A stretch of 64,000 bases of DNA from Antilocapra americana (taxonomy: Eukaryota > Chordata > Mammalia > Artiodactyla > Antilocapridae): NCBI GenBank assembly GCA_007570785.1, contig ML664159.1:4088487-4152486 (forward strand), given 5' to 3'. The notes under the pieces were generated by a model. It made no database searches. It worked only from the letters and a program-made list of their open reading frames with translations, and was not told the DNA's origin. Every line of letters starts with the position of its first letter. Position 1 is the first letter of the stretch. Made by a program: the position numbers and the translations under genes. Of the stretch, positions 49,690 to 61,002 are shown piece by piece.

Positions 49690-49770
49690 TGTTAGATTCA
49701 GGGATTGAGCTGAAGCCGTTGCCAGTGAGAGCTCAGAATCTTAACCATTAGAACTCCAGGGATTTCCCTA
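49690..49770 (-). mobile_element. Fragment of an old artiodactyl tRNA-type SINE
   Basis: CTTAACCATTAGAACTCCAG followed by GGATTTCCCT is the antisense tRNA-like head. Confidence 0.55.
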
Positions 49771-51934
49771 GATTCTTTTTTGTTGTTGTTCATGATAATG
49801 TACAGAATTTTCCTGGATTGGCAGTAACAGACAATTTAATTGATCGGCTGAAGATTTTGTGTGACTTGTAAGATTTCGTGAATGGCAGTGTGCTATCATT
49901 AATACAGTGAGGTGGAATTTCTTTAATAAATGGGAAACTTTATGGGGAAAGCTAGGTCTGTTTTCAGATCCTTTGGTGTCATCTTGTTTTTATAGAGCCC
50001 TGAGCTTCAGCACCTTGTTTCCTGCTTCTCTTTACCACCAAGCCATGAGTGGACACTTCTCTTTTCAAAAGTGTAGCTCTTTCCCTGAGCGTATGTCTTT
50101 TTTTAAAATTCCTGTTTGGTATGATTTTAGTTGTTTTGTAGTTGGAAATGAAAGTAGATATCTGAGTTCAAAATGTCATGTTGACATGGAATCCATGTTA
50201 GTTTAATCAATATGAAAATTATAAATATAATTTTAATTATAGTTGTTTTAATTTTTTTGGTAAATATAGTCTATTTTATAGTGTTCTATTTGAGACTATT
50301 TGAAGTATTGTCATTATTTTTTTGAAAGATAAAATATTAGGATATTTATTTTGATTACATGTGTTTAGAATTTATTAGCCAATTAAGAAACTTGACAAAT
50401 TGGTTTTTGAGGGCAGTAATTCATTTTATGTAAGGATGTTATGGTGATTCTTCCTATTCTGTAGATATTGAAAGCATTTATCTGATATAATAGACATCTT
50501 ACTGTCCATTTATTACTTATATATTGTCTGTTCTAGAGTGCCACATTTTTTATCAAATGTTTCTTTGGTTATAATCTATCTCCATATTGGCTTTGGTACT
50601 CTAGAGACTTCTAGAGTGATTTATCAGAAAGGTATTTATTTAAGGAATGAGGGGAAAATAACACTGTAAATTATAGTATAGTTTCTTTGACTTTCTTGTT
50701 TCTGTAGTCAGAGTAGGAAAACTCTTTAGTTTTTATTCTTGATGGAGATATTTCAAATATGTAATTAAATTTACCTTATAAAGTAAACAGGGTTGTTAAT
50801 GGTCTAGGATGTGTATTTTACTCAAAATTGTGTAATTCTTATGACTGCAAAGAAGTCAGCAGCTTAATTCATTTAAAATATGTATTTGATTTTGTGGTCC
50901 TTTTTAACAGCTTTTGATAATATTGTTGTAAAAACTGTGTTTCGAATTTGCTGTCTTTTTTTTGTTTATTCTCTCCAGAGTTATGTTTTGCTTCTTGTAG
51001 TCTATAAGCAAAGTTAAGAGGCCTACAATATGATAATTAAAAATAATGAATATTAAAACATTGGAGGGAGGGAAGCTAGTAGCTTATATTGTATACCATG
51101 ATGTTCTAAAACTTACTATTTTCTTTTAATTTGACATTATGAGTGACTTAAACTATGCATGTGCTATTGCTATCATAGGTCATTGAGCCATATCAGGATC
51201 ATTTATAAAAAAAATTCCAGAATGGCACATGTTGCTTGTATGAAGACATAATTAACAAAATATTTTTGGAAGATGGTAGGCATATGTTTTCTACAATCGA
51301 GTCTTTGTGGGGAAAGTTATAAGATTAATTTGGAGATAATTGACTTTATTTCAGGTATTGGGTAGATTGGAAGAGTAGAGATTAGGGAAGCAGTTGCAAC
51401 GGGAAGAGTGAGGCAGATAGTAATTGATAGAAGGCTTCTAGTGGTGGTGCTTATTTTTGCTATGCTGGTGATTGAATTATCCTACTTCTGGTTTCTCTGG
51501 GACAGGGCTAGTTTAGGCCTTTTGTCCTTATGTTATAATGCCTTCCTGGACTCTAAAAAGTATCTCTTTATTTTCCAAAGGCTTGAATGATAGGTGATAC
51601 AATTTTCCTGTTATAGAAAACTGGTGAATATCATGTATTTGGTTGGTAAGGTTTCGTGTGGAGAAGACAATAATCTTTAATCAAGATTATTATTATTTAC
51701 CTTCCTATATAAGAGAAATATATTGAAACTGCAATCCTTAGTCAGACTTAACATTTTAAAAGTCTGTCAGAAGCATACTGCTTCTTTGTACTGGATTAGC
51801 TGTGGTATGAGGAAAACACTTCATATGTTCTGTCTCGGATTTTACTCATTCATTTGGATTAGCACATTCCACAGTTACTTTTTTCTCAGTGCCTGCCTAC
51901 TCCCAGAACACCTGTCTGTTTTCTCACCATTCAG
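49771..51934. other. Unique AT-rich intron sequence
   Basis: About 2.2 kb without a gene or clear repeat. Confidence 0.5.
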
Positions 51935-52050
51935 CTGGTACTACTATTTAATCCTTATAATAATCCTGAATGATAGATATTATCAACGTTTCATAGGTGA
52001 GGAAACAGATGTCCAGAGAGCAAGTAACTTGTTTGAGGACAGCATTATAT
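51935..52050 (+). repeat. MIR SINE fragment
   Basis: ATTTAATCCTTATAATAATC and TAGGTGAGGAAACAGATGTC, then CAAGTAACTTG, match the MIR core. Confidence 0.78.
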
Positions 52051-52212
52051 GAGAATTTGTTTTATTTAGATTTAATACATCTTTGGCTTTGGATATATTA
52101 AGAGCATATACATTTAGTTTTTAAGATACCATAAATACATGATTTCACCAATATCTACCTTATCTATAGTCCACAAATGAGTCTACATTTTGTTCAATAG
52201 TGTATTTTTCTT

Positions 52213-52575
52213 AGTTGTTGTTTAGTTGCTCAGTCATATCTGACTCTTTGTGACTCCATCAACTGCAGCATGCCAAACTTCCCTGTCCTTTACCATCTCC
52301 TGACCTTGCTCAAACTCATGTCCATTGAGTTGGTGATGCCATCTAACCATCTCATCCTCTGTCGCCCCTTCTCCTCTTGCCTTCTATCTTTCCCAGCATC
52401 AGGATCTTTCCATTGAGTTGGCTCTTTGCATCAGGTGGCCAAAGAATTGAGCTTCAGCTTCAGCATCAGTCCTTCTAATGAATATTCAGGGTCGATTTCC
52501 TTTAGGATTGGTTGTTTGATCTCCTCACAGTCCAAGGGGATTGGACTTTCCTTGCAGTCCAAGGGGACTCTCATT
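52213..52575 (-). mobile_element. BovB 3' end
   Basis: Antisense from TTGTTGTTTAGTTGCTCAGT to CAGTCCAAGGGGACTCTCAT. A small duplication of the CAGTCCAAGGGGA text occurs at its end (52529-52541 and 52556-52568). Confidence 0.88.
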
Positions 52576-52967
52576 TAGAAATGAACTTAAAAGTTTTATT
52601 TAGAAAAAGAAAAGCTCTTAGGGATTTGTTGTTAAGAGTTTAAGCTAATGTTTAATTCATTTCTCTTTTTCTACTCTATATTTTCACTAGTTCAGTGAAA
52701 ACTAATTGCCAGAATTATAATGTAAAACAAAATTAAGATAATATACTCTGTGTGTGTGTGCACATGTATACTGTGTATGTAGTGGCCATGGTTATCACAA
52801 AAAAGGATCCCCCCTTTTATTATTATTATTGCTTTCTTTTCATCTAGAAACTTTAAATTGTGACTGAATATTATTCAAAGTTTTTAGAATTATCTGTTAA
52901 AAATTTTATACATCCACATATAATAAAAGATTTAACTAGAAATGAATACATAAGTGTCTGTAGGACA
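52576..52967. other. Unique sequence with a short (TG)n
   Basis: (TG)n at 52748-52760 and (ATT)n near 52818. No gene. Confidence 0.55.
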
Positions 52968-53215
52968 GTTCAGTTCAGTTCAGTCACTCAGTCATGTCCG
53001 ACTCTTTGTGACCCCATGGACTGCAGCACATCAGGCTTCCCTGTCCATCACCAACTCCCAGAGCTTACTCAAACTCATGTCCATCAGGTTGATGATACCA
53101 TCCAACCATCTCATCCTCTGTCAACCCCTTCTCCTCCCGGCTTCAATCTTTCCCAGCATCAGGGTCTTTTCAAATGAGTCATTTCTTTGCATCAGGTGGC
53201 CAAAATATTGGAGTT
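52968..53215 (-). mobile_element. BovB 3' end
   Basis: Antisense from GTTCAGTTCAGTTCAGTCAC to CAGGTGGCCAAAATATTGGA. Short 5'-truncated insertion. Confidence 0.9.
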
Positions 53216-53360
53216 AGATTCTTGTTAAGTTAAAGTTTTATGTGGAAGATGAATGTGTCAAAATTAAGAGAGGAAGTAGTCAAAGAGAAAATCATGCAAA
53301 TTTACCCTTTGTAAATTAGGATAATAAACCCATATTAACATTCCTAGCAATAAATATTGT

Positions 53361-53578
53361 TTTGTTGTTTGTTGTATAGTTGCTAAGTTGAGTGTAACTC
53401 TTTTTGACCCCATGAACTATAGCTCTCCAGGCTCCTCTGTCTGTGAGATTTCCCAGGCCAGAATACTGGAGAGGAGTTCCGTTTCCTTCTTCAGAAGATC
53501 TTCCCAACCCAGGGGTTGAACCTGCATCTCTTGCATTGGCAGACAGATTCTTTACCACTGAGCCACCAGGGAAACCTG
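53361..53578 (-). mobile_element. Bov-tA SINE
   Basis: Antisense Bov-tA (TTGTTGTATAGTTGCTAAGT to GAGCCACCAGGGAAACCT). Perfect 14-bp TSD GCAATAAATATTGT at 53347-53360 and 53579-53592. Confidence 0.93.
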
Positions 53579-54455
53579 GCAATAAATATTGTCACTTCTC
53601 AAAATCACTTTTTAAAAAAAGTTTGTGATCTCATGATGCAGTATTGCTCTTTTCTCACTGAATGAAACAGGGATAAAAAAGGACAGAACTTACTCCCAGT
53701 GAAACTCATATAGTTTTCTTCAAGCCGTATATATGTCCTAAGTACCCAAGACTAATTCATGTGATCTCCTTATCCACAATCTGTTTTTTAAATCTCTTTG
53801 ATGATTTGTGTTTTCTCTGTTTCTTATTTGTTTGATTAGTGTAGCTAGGGATTTACCAAATCTGTTGATATTCTTGGGAAACCAGAGTTTGACTTTGTTA
53901 ATTTTATTTATTGCTTTCTGTTCCATTGAATTTTGCTTTTTAATGTTTCCTTTTTATACCTACTTTGAGTTTACTTTTCTCTTCTTAGTCTAGCTTCTTA
54001 AGATGGACCCTTAGGTAATTGATTTTAGATTTTTTTTCTGATGTAAATATTTAAAGCTATAAATTTCCCTCTAAAACTTGCTTTAGTTTCATCGCACAAA
54101 TTCTAATATGCTATATTTTTATTGTCTTTCAGCTCAAAATATTTTCTGTTTTTTTTGTGATTTCTTACTTGATCCATGATTTATTTAGAAGTGTATTATT
54201 TTGTTTCTACATTTTTGTTTTTTTCCCTAGACATTGTTACTGAATTCTGACTTAATTCTGCTGTGGTCAGATAAACATATTTTGTATGATTTACATTTAT
54301 GAATTGACCATTTGATCATCATGAAGTATCCATTTTAATTTGGGGTGATATGTTAGTTTCTTAGGGTCTAGGGTGATAGTTTAGTTTATTTGATATTAAT
54401 GTATTCATTCCAGCTGTTCTGCGTTTACATGATTTATCTATATTTAGTGCATATC

Positions 54456-54652
54456 TTAATCATCAAGGACTTACTCTATAGCACAGGGAACTCTACACAA
54501 TACTCTGTGATAACCTAAATGGGAAAAACGTTTGAAAAAAGCAGATACATGTATATATATAACTGAATCACTTTGCTCTACACCTGAAACTAACACAACA
54601 TTGTTAATCAACAGTTCTCTAATATAAAATAAAAAAAATTTAATGGAAAAAA
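54456..54652 (+). mobile_element. L1 3' UTR inserted into older L1
   Basis: CAAGGACTTACTCTATAGCA through CACCTGAAACTAACACAACA and an A-rich end. Opposite orientation to its host L1. Confidence 0.82.
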
Positions 54653-54718
54653 GTGCATTATCTTGTAGATAGTGTATAGTTGTGTGTTGCTTTTTAATTT
54701 ATTTGGACAAACTCTGGC

Positions 54719-55088
54719 TTTTTTTCCCCTCTCAAGCAAAAGGTCTCATGTGTTTATTACCGAACCAACCTGCTAGTGCAAAACTATAGAAATAAAGAGA
54801 AAAATCATTTTCCCAGTACAACTCATCTGACTGTCCAGATAGTAGTGACACTTTCAGAGTGATATGGTAAGATGTGAGTGACTTTGACACAGCATAAATA
54901 TTTGTGCCATCTCTTGTGTGATTTCATATAGACCTAGCTTGATTCTTCTCCAGTGTCTCATCTGGGAGTTACACTTGATTTATTACTTGTTTTCACATGA
55001 ATCTATTGGAGAATGAAAAAACTCTGCTTTTGTTTCTTGGCTAGGAATTGCTTAATCTTGAAAGTCTTGTGGAAAGACATGTGAGCCT
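54719..55088 (-). pseudogene. RPL39: Processed pseudogene of ribosomal protein L39
   Basis: On the minus strand an ATG at 55080-55078 opens a sequence that follows the 51-codon RPL39 message closely: HKTF at codons 4-7, then IK, FLAKKQKQ at codons 12-19, and later the nucleotides of the RRHWRRTKLGL end. It is dead. Codon 26 (Trp in RPL39) is TAG at 55005-55003, and a 1-bp deletion near codons 34-35 shifts the frame. The match continues through the RPL39 3' UTR (the stretch around GAGATGGCACA and ATTTATGCTG). An AATAAA signal lies at 54758-54753 and a short A-tail at 54725-54719. There are no introns, so it is a retrocopy made by L1 machinery. It sits inside an old minus-strand L1, which gives a relative age. 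The 5' end just above the ATG is approximate, and I did not identify a clean TSD. Confidence 0.9.
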
Positions 55089-55929
55089 TTTCAGCTTACT
55101 TTTGGGTTAATGAATATTTTTAAAAAAATTCTTTCAGTTCATCATTTGGGTTTTTAGCTTTACTTCTTTGTATTTTGTTCCTCTTCCTCCTCTTATTTTT
55201 CCCCTGTAAGTGGTCAGTGTAAGGTTTGCATATATATCCTTACCATTTCAGTGTACTTAGAGTTAATATTTCACTGTTCATGTGAAATGTAAAAGCTTTC
55301 TAACTGTATATGTACATTTACCTTCCCATTATTTATTCTTTAGAGATTACATGCATTATGTCTACTTTAATTATAAACTCTGTAGTAAAACACTGTAATT
55401 TTTACTTTAAGTACATATGTATTTTAACTAAATTAAGGGAAGTACTTTTTTATATTTATCCCTAGATTTACCATTTCTAGTGGCTTTTATTTCCTTTATA
55501 AGGGCCCAAGTTTCCACCATTTATCATTCTGTTTAGCTTGAAGAAATCACTTGAATACATACTGTAATGTACATTATTAACTGTTGATGATTATGATTTA
55601 CTTTTCCTTTATCTCAAAAATGCCTTTTATTTACTTCTAGTTTTTTGAGGGATAGTTTTGTTGGGTATAAAATTCCAGTTTGTTGGTTTGTTTTTTCCCC
55701 CCTTGCACCATGTTAAGAATTTTGTTCCACTGTCTTCTGATCTTCATTGTTTCTGTGAGAAGCCAGTGAGAATTCAGGTTATTGTTCTCTTTTATATAAT
55801 GTGTCAATTTTTCTCTGAATATTTTCAAGATTTTGCTTTATCTTTAGTTTTCATGAGCTTTACTGTGGTATTACTAGTCATGGTCTTCACATTTATTCTG
55901 GAGTTCATTAACTTCTTGACTGTAAGTTT

Positions 55930-56147
55930 AAAAAATATTTATTTATTTGGCTGCATCTTAGTTGTGGCAGGCAGGATTCGTTGCATCACACAGGATTTTT
56001 CATTGTGGCACATGGGATCTTTAGTTGTGGTATAAGGATTCAGTTGCTCCAAGGCATGTGGGATCTCAGTTCTGTAATCAGGGATTGAACCCACACCCTC
56101 TGCATTGCTGGGGTGGATTCTCAACCACTGAACTACCAGAGAAGTCC
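55930..56147 (-). mobile_element. Artiodactyl CHR-type SINE nested in L1
   Basis: Antisense: A-rich end, GGCTGCATCTTAGTTGTGGC, TCAGGGATTGAACCCACACC and the tRNA-like head. TSD CTGTAAGTTT / CTGTAAATTT at 55920-55929 and 56148-56157. Confidence 0.88.
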
Positions 56148-57100
56148 CTGTAAATTTTTTATTCACTAAATCTGGGGAAATTTTGGCTACCACTTTAAAA
56201 AAAAACATTGATTTCTATCTCATTATTTTCTCTACTTCTATACTTCTGAGTTTAAATAAACATGTTAGACATTTGAATATTGTCACAGAGATTACAGAAG
56301 ATCTGTTTTTCTTTTCATTTAACAATCTTTTTCCCTCTTAGTTCTTCAGATCAAATAATTTCAATTTATTTATTTTCAAGTACACAGAGCTTTTCCCTCC
56401 TCTGTTGCTACCCGTTTGCTTCTGGTCTCTTTTATTATAATGTTAATTTCATATATTGTTTTGGTTACAGAATTTTTTTTACTTTCTTGTTTTTCTTCTA
56501 AAATTTCTTAGCTTTATATTTAGGACAAACATAGTTATACCTACTACTTTAAAAAACTTGCCTGCTAATTCAACATCTGACTCATCTCAGGGTTGGTATC
56601 TTTTATTACATTTCTCATGTTCATTGTATATCTGGTAATTTTGAATTTTATCATAGACATGATGAATGTCATATGTTGAATAGTATGGACTTTAGTATAT
56701 TCCTCTGAAGAATATGAACTTTTCTGTTACCTTTAAATTAAATGAACTCATTAATATGTATTAGATGAATTAGTCTCTCTCGGGGCAGTTAAAAATTTAG
56801 TTCAGTTCTTTCTTCCTTAGCTGTCTGCCCCTCCTGCATGATCCTTATAAGGTTCAGCCAGAGATCTGAATAGCATTTACAGCTACAGTTTTTGCTGCCC
56901 TCTCCTCTGACTCTTTTTCCAAGATTCCCCTTTAATTTTCAAGTGGTGATGATTTTCCTGAGTCTTTGTTCTAGTTTTTTAGACCATAAATTTTAAAGTT
57001 CTCTGTTGGAGTTTTAGCTGTCCTGCATGACACAGACTTAGGCTTGTCCTCAGAAAAGAAACTCATAAAATAACAATCTTTTTTATTGTCGTTTCTTCTT

Positions 57101-57604
57101 TCCAAGTGTTGTCATTGTTTATTATTTTTGTTCCATAACCTAATTGCTTGAAATTATGTTAACTAAATCAGCAACATGTTTGAATAGTAAGATTTTTTTT
57201 CCTTATACGTCAGTGCCTTCTTTCAGTCACTATTCAGTGACTTCAGACATTTTTTTATAGTTTCTGTAGGATCATCAATCTGTTAGAGACTTTTTTGTCA
57301 GTATTGTAGGGCAGGATTTAAAAATATTTACTTTTTAAAGACACATAATATATCCGGCTTAATACTGTCCTTCATTTAATGCAAAGAAAAGCTGGATTAT
57401 ATAGAAGAATAGTTTTAGTGTAACTAATACAGGAAATTATGTTGAATCAATATATTAGTAGAAGCAGAGTTTGTAGGGATGAGGAAGATCCTAATTCTTG
57501 GGGATTAGAATATATCCATTTAGATTTGTCATTTTATCTTGAAGAGATTTCGGCATTGAAGACTTGATTTGAACTTTAAGACTTTTGACTAAACAAACAC
57601 TTAT
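57101..57604. other. Unique AT-rich intron sequence
   Basis: No recognisable feature. Confidence 0.5.
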
Positions 57605-58640
57605 TTAAAAGCTGGTTGTACAGACAAACAATTAATCTCAAAAATTTACAAACAACTCCTGCAGCTCCATTCTAGAAAAATAAACAACCCAATTAAAAAG
57701 TGGGCCAAAGAACTTAACAGACATTTCTCCAAAGAAGATATAAAAATGGCTAACAAACACATGAAAAGATGCTCAACATCACTCATTATCAGAGAAATGC
57801 AAATCAAAACTACAATGAGGTACCACTTTACACCAGTCAGAATGGCTGCCATCCAAAAGTCTACAAGCAATAAATGCTGGAGAGGATGTGGAGAAAAGGG
57901 AACCCTCTTACACTGTTGGTGGGAATGCAAACTAGTACAGCCACTATGGAAAACAGTGTGGAGGTTCCTTAAAAAGCTGCAAATAGACCTGCCATATGAC
58001 CCAGCAATCCCACTGCTGGGCATATACACCGAGGAAACCAGAATTGAAAGAGACACGTGTACCCCAATGTTCATCGCTGCTTTGTTTACAATAGCCAGGA
58101 CATGGAAGCAACCTAGATGCCCATCAACTGACGAATGGATAAGAAAGCTGTGGTACATATACACAATGGAATATTACTCAGCATTAAAAAAAAATTCATT
58201 TGAAGCAATTCTACTCAGATGGACGAAACTGGAGCCCATTATCCAGAGTGAAGTAAGCCAGAAGCAAAAACAACAATACAGTATATTAACGCATATATAT
58301 GGAATTTAGAAAGACGATAACGAGAACCCAACATACGAGACAGCAAAAGGAACGCAGATGTATAGAACAGACTCGTGGACTTTATGGATGAGGGTAAGGG
58401 TGGGATGATATGGGAGAAGGGTATTGAAGCATGTTAATTTTCATATGTCTAATCAATCGCCAGCCCAGGATTGATGCTCGGGGCTGGTGCAGCGAGATTT
58501 CACGGGGGGGGGGGGGGGGGGGGGGGTTTTGGAGGGGAAGCATATGTAAACCCATGGTGATATCATGACAATGTATGGCAAAAACAATTAAAAAATTAAA
58601 AAAAATAAAAAATAAATAAATAAATAAATAAATAAATTCT
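57605..58640 (+). mobile_element. Young L1 (bovine type), ORF2 C-terminus, 3' UTR and tail
   Basis: An open frame at 57746-58309 holds the last 187 codons of ORF2 with no stop, ending at the natural TAG. It includes the C-terminal Cys-rich motif C-x3-C-x7-H-x4-C (residues 44, 48, 56 and 61 of this frame). The 3' UTR follows, with a pure G-run at 58504-58526, and an AATAAATAAA-type tail. The reverse transcriptase is missing because of 5' truncation. Confidence 0.93.
58504..58526 (+). repeat. 23-bp poly-G run in an L1 3' UTR
   Basis: Twenty-three consecutive G's. The equivalent place in other L1 copies here is an interrupted G/C-rich tract (minus strand at 1938-1958; plus strand near 41018-41037; edge 63978-64000). 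Confidence 0.9.
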
Positions 58641-59508
58641 TGGCAGAGCAAAAAAAAATAAAATAAAATACCATCTACATGCTGACAACTTAAAAAAAAA
58701 AAGAAGCAGAATCACATGAGCTGTTATTTTCTCTTATATGAGGAAGCATGTAGGTTATTTAGTACAAGCTAAAATCCTTGTTGCTGAGTTATACAATCAC
58801 AATGAGGTGATACATAAGTCCTAATTGAATCATTTGTGAATCTGTTTTCCCTTCTCTCCACCTACACGCACTCCTTAAATCAAATTTCAAAGATCCAATG
58901 AAATCATCACAAAAACATATTTAATTAAGGCCTAGAAATTTTTGTGGTTTTATAAATATAATAAAAAATAAACAGATGAAATGCTAATGTGGGAAAGTAA
59001 GGAAGAAAGGCAGAAAAGGAATGAACCTTTTACTAATAACAGATATCCAACCCAATCAGATAAAAATAAGGCACAGAATATTCTTTCAGTTTTCTTTAGC
59101 TACTTTCTAGGAAAGTTTAAGCAACAGCATATCACTTGAAGTCAAACACTACAGATCATCATCAATAACTATGGCTTGTGTGCTATTAAGAGTCAGGATG
59201 CTATTGTCAGTGAATGTGAATTAGAAGCCTAACTCTGCCATTTATTTACAAGTCCTATGATCACAAGTCTTCATCTGTATAAATGCGATAATAAAAGCAC
59301 ATATTTCATTAGGTTATTATGAAAATTAAATGATACTATATGCCTAGCAAATTTTCTGCTACTTAGAAGATATATTTAAAATGTTAGATGCTTATTATAA
59401 TATCCACATTAAGTATAGCATTTTGTTCATGTAGACCTCATCATAAAATTACTTGACATTTCACTGGCTTCTCTCTGCCTGTAGAATTAACTCTAGTATC
59501 CTTAATAT
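58641..59508. other. Unique intron sequence after the L1 tail
   Basis: Short A-rich patches near 58650-58700 may be part of the L1 insertion scar. The rest is unassigned. Confidence 0.5.
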
Positions 59509-59517
59509 AACATATAA

Positions 59518-59839
59518 AGTGAAAGTGAGAGCTACACAGTTGTGTCCGACTTTTTGTGACCCCATGGGCTGTAGCCTACCAGATTCCTCTGTCCATGGAA
59601 CTCTCCAGGGAAGAATACTGGATTGGGTAGCCTGTTTCCTTCTCCAGCGGATCTTACCAACCCAGGTCTCCCACATCGCAGGTGGATTCTTTACAGTCTG
59701 AGCTACCAGGGGAACCCAAGAATATTGGAGTCAGTAGCCTATCCCTTCTCCAGCAGATGTTCCCGACCCAGGAATCAAACCGGGGTCTTCTGCTTTGCAG
59801 GTGGATGCTTGACCAGCTAAGCTACAAGGGTAGCTCCAC
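59518..59839 (-). mobile_element. Dimeric Bov-tA SINE: full unit plus partial unit
   Basis: Antisense; a full Bov-tA (59518-59717) is followed by a second partial unit with its own tRNA-like head (to 59839). One TSD, AACATATAA, surrounds both at 59509-59517 and 59840-59848. Same layout as 30061-30370. Confidence 0.9.
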
Positions 59840-59848
59840 AACATATAA

Positions 59849-60234
59849 GGCATCCTGATAAACACCTCTCATCATTATTACTCTTCTATAAACCAATCCC
59901 ATTAGACATCAGTTCCTCAAGTATGCCATACCCACTTTGCCTTCCTCCAAGTAACAGTATTTCCAAATGAAGTTCATTTTGCATACAACATTCTATCCCA
60001 TCTTCTCCTTCCTTCAATGTATAAAAATCACATCTTTAAGAGCCCATCCCTAACATGCTGACTGATCTAGGTTGACAAGTTTAATGTTCATGAAAATACC
60101 TTGCAACTAGAGTACGTCAAGACTGAAGATGAAACCCAATGTGCTGAGACTGGCCTGTTGGAAAAATAAAAAGGGCCTAGGTCTGTTTATCTCCAAACTG
60201 TTGGTTATATTAACAATAAATATACTTATCATTT
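59849..60234 (-). repeat. Possible L2 fragment, otherwise unique
   Basis: CTCATCATTATTACTCTTCT and GCCTTCCTCCAAGTAACAG only loosely follow the antisense L2 3' region. Confidence 0.3.
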
Positions 60235-60460
60235 AAGCCAGAGGTTGACAAACTACAGCCCTTCAGTAAATCTAGACAGCTGCCCATTTTAAAAAATAAA
60301 GTTTTATTGGAATTTAGCCATGCCATTCATTTAGTATTATCTATGGCTGCGTTCATACTAAAAGGGCAGAGTTTAGTAGTTGCAACAGAGACATAAGGCC
60401 CAGGAAGCCTAAGTTATTTACTATCTAGCTTTTCAAAAAAGCTTCCTGCCTTTGGTTTAA
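60235..60460 (+). repeat. Old hAT-like nonautonomous DNA repeat, nearly complete
   Basis: Starts CCAGAGGTTGACAAACTACA, has AATAAAGTTTTATTGGAATT and TATCTATGGCTGCGTTCATA, and ends near CTATCTAGCTTTTCAAAAAAG. The left end fits the hAT-type CAGxGGTxxxCAAACT terminus. Same family as 28070-28490. Confidence 0.65.
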
Positions 60461-60819
60461 GCTACATTTAGTTAGGTTTTGTTACTCATAGCCAGAAGTA
60501 TCCCAACTGGTGTGAGTTAGTTTCCTTTTGAAACATTCATCTTACTTCACTGCAATAATTTATATATCTTCCTTTCTATATATGCTTATTTTGCCACCTG
60601 CATGAAATCTCTCAGTAGGATTGGGCAGCCACTATGTACCAATTACTTAACATACACATGACAAATAGAAGGCATTCAAATACTGTAGACAGAAAAGGGA
60701 CAAATGAATGAGTGAGCATATCTGATCAAACCAACAAATATTAATTAAAAACTATGTACATTAGGTATCCTGAGTGAGACAAAAGAGCATACAACAGCAT
60801 GCTCTGCCCTAAATGGCTT
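60461..60819. other. Unique intron sequence
   Basis: No recognisable feature. Confidence 0.5.
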
Positions 60820-60833
60820 AAAAATCAGGTTTA

Positions 60834-60988
60834 TATACTTCCCTGGTGGTCCAGTGGTTCAGACTCTGCATTTCTAATGCAGAGCGTGTGAGTTCAATCC
60901 CTACTTCAAGAACTAAGATCCCACACACAGCACACTGCAGCCAAAACACTAATAAAATAAAATAAAATTGTCTATTTAAAAGAGAAAG
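60834..60988 (+). mobile_element. Artiodactyl CHR-type SINE
   Basis: Sense head CTTCCCTGGTGGTCCAGTGG, body CAGCACACTGCAGCC and an AATAAAATAAAATAAAATT tail. Perfect 14-bp TSD AAAAATCAGGTTTA at 60820-60833 and 60989-61002. Confidence 0.92.
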
Positions 60989-61002
60989 AAAAATCAGGTT
61001 TA

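Larger units (their letters stand above)
53745..57100 (-). mobile_element. Long old L1 (ORF2 to 5' region) with three later insertions
   Basis: Antisense L1 ORF2 (for example TAGTTTCATCGCACAAATTC, CTGCTGTGGTCAGATAAACA, CTAGATTTACCATTTCTAGT). Toward 57100 the text resembles the L1 5' region. It is split by an L1 tail (54456-54652), the RPL39 retrocopy (54719-55088) and a SINE (55930-56147). Confidence 0.82.

Noticed and set aside
54719..55088. A functional small ribosomal-protein gene
   Set aside because: A stop at codon 26, a frameshift, an intronless structure and an A-tail show a dead retrocopy.
57646..58164. 172-codon minus-strand frame
   Set aside because: Antisense of the L1 ORF2 C-terminus, which is the real (plus-strand) relic.
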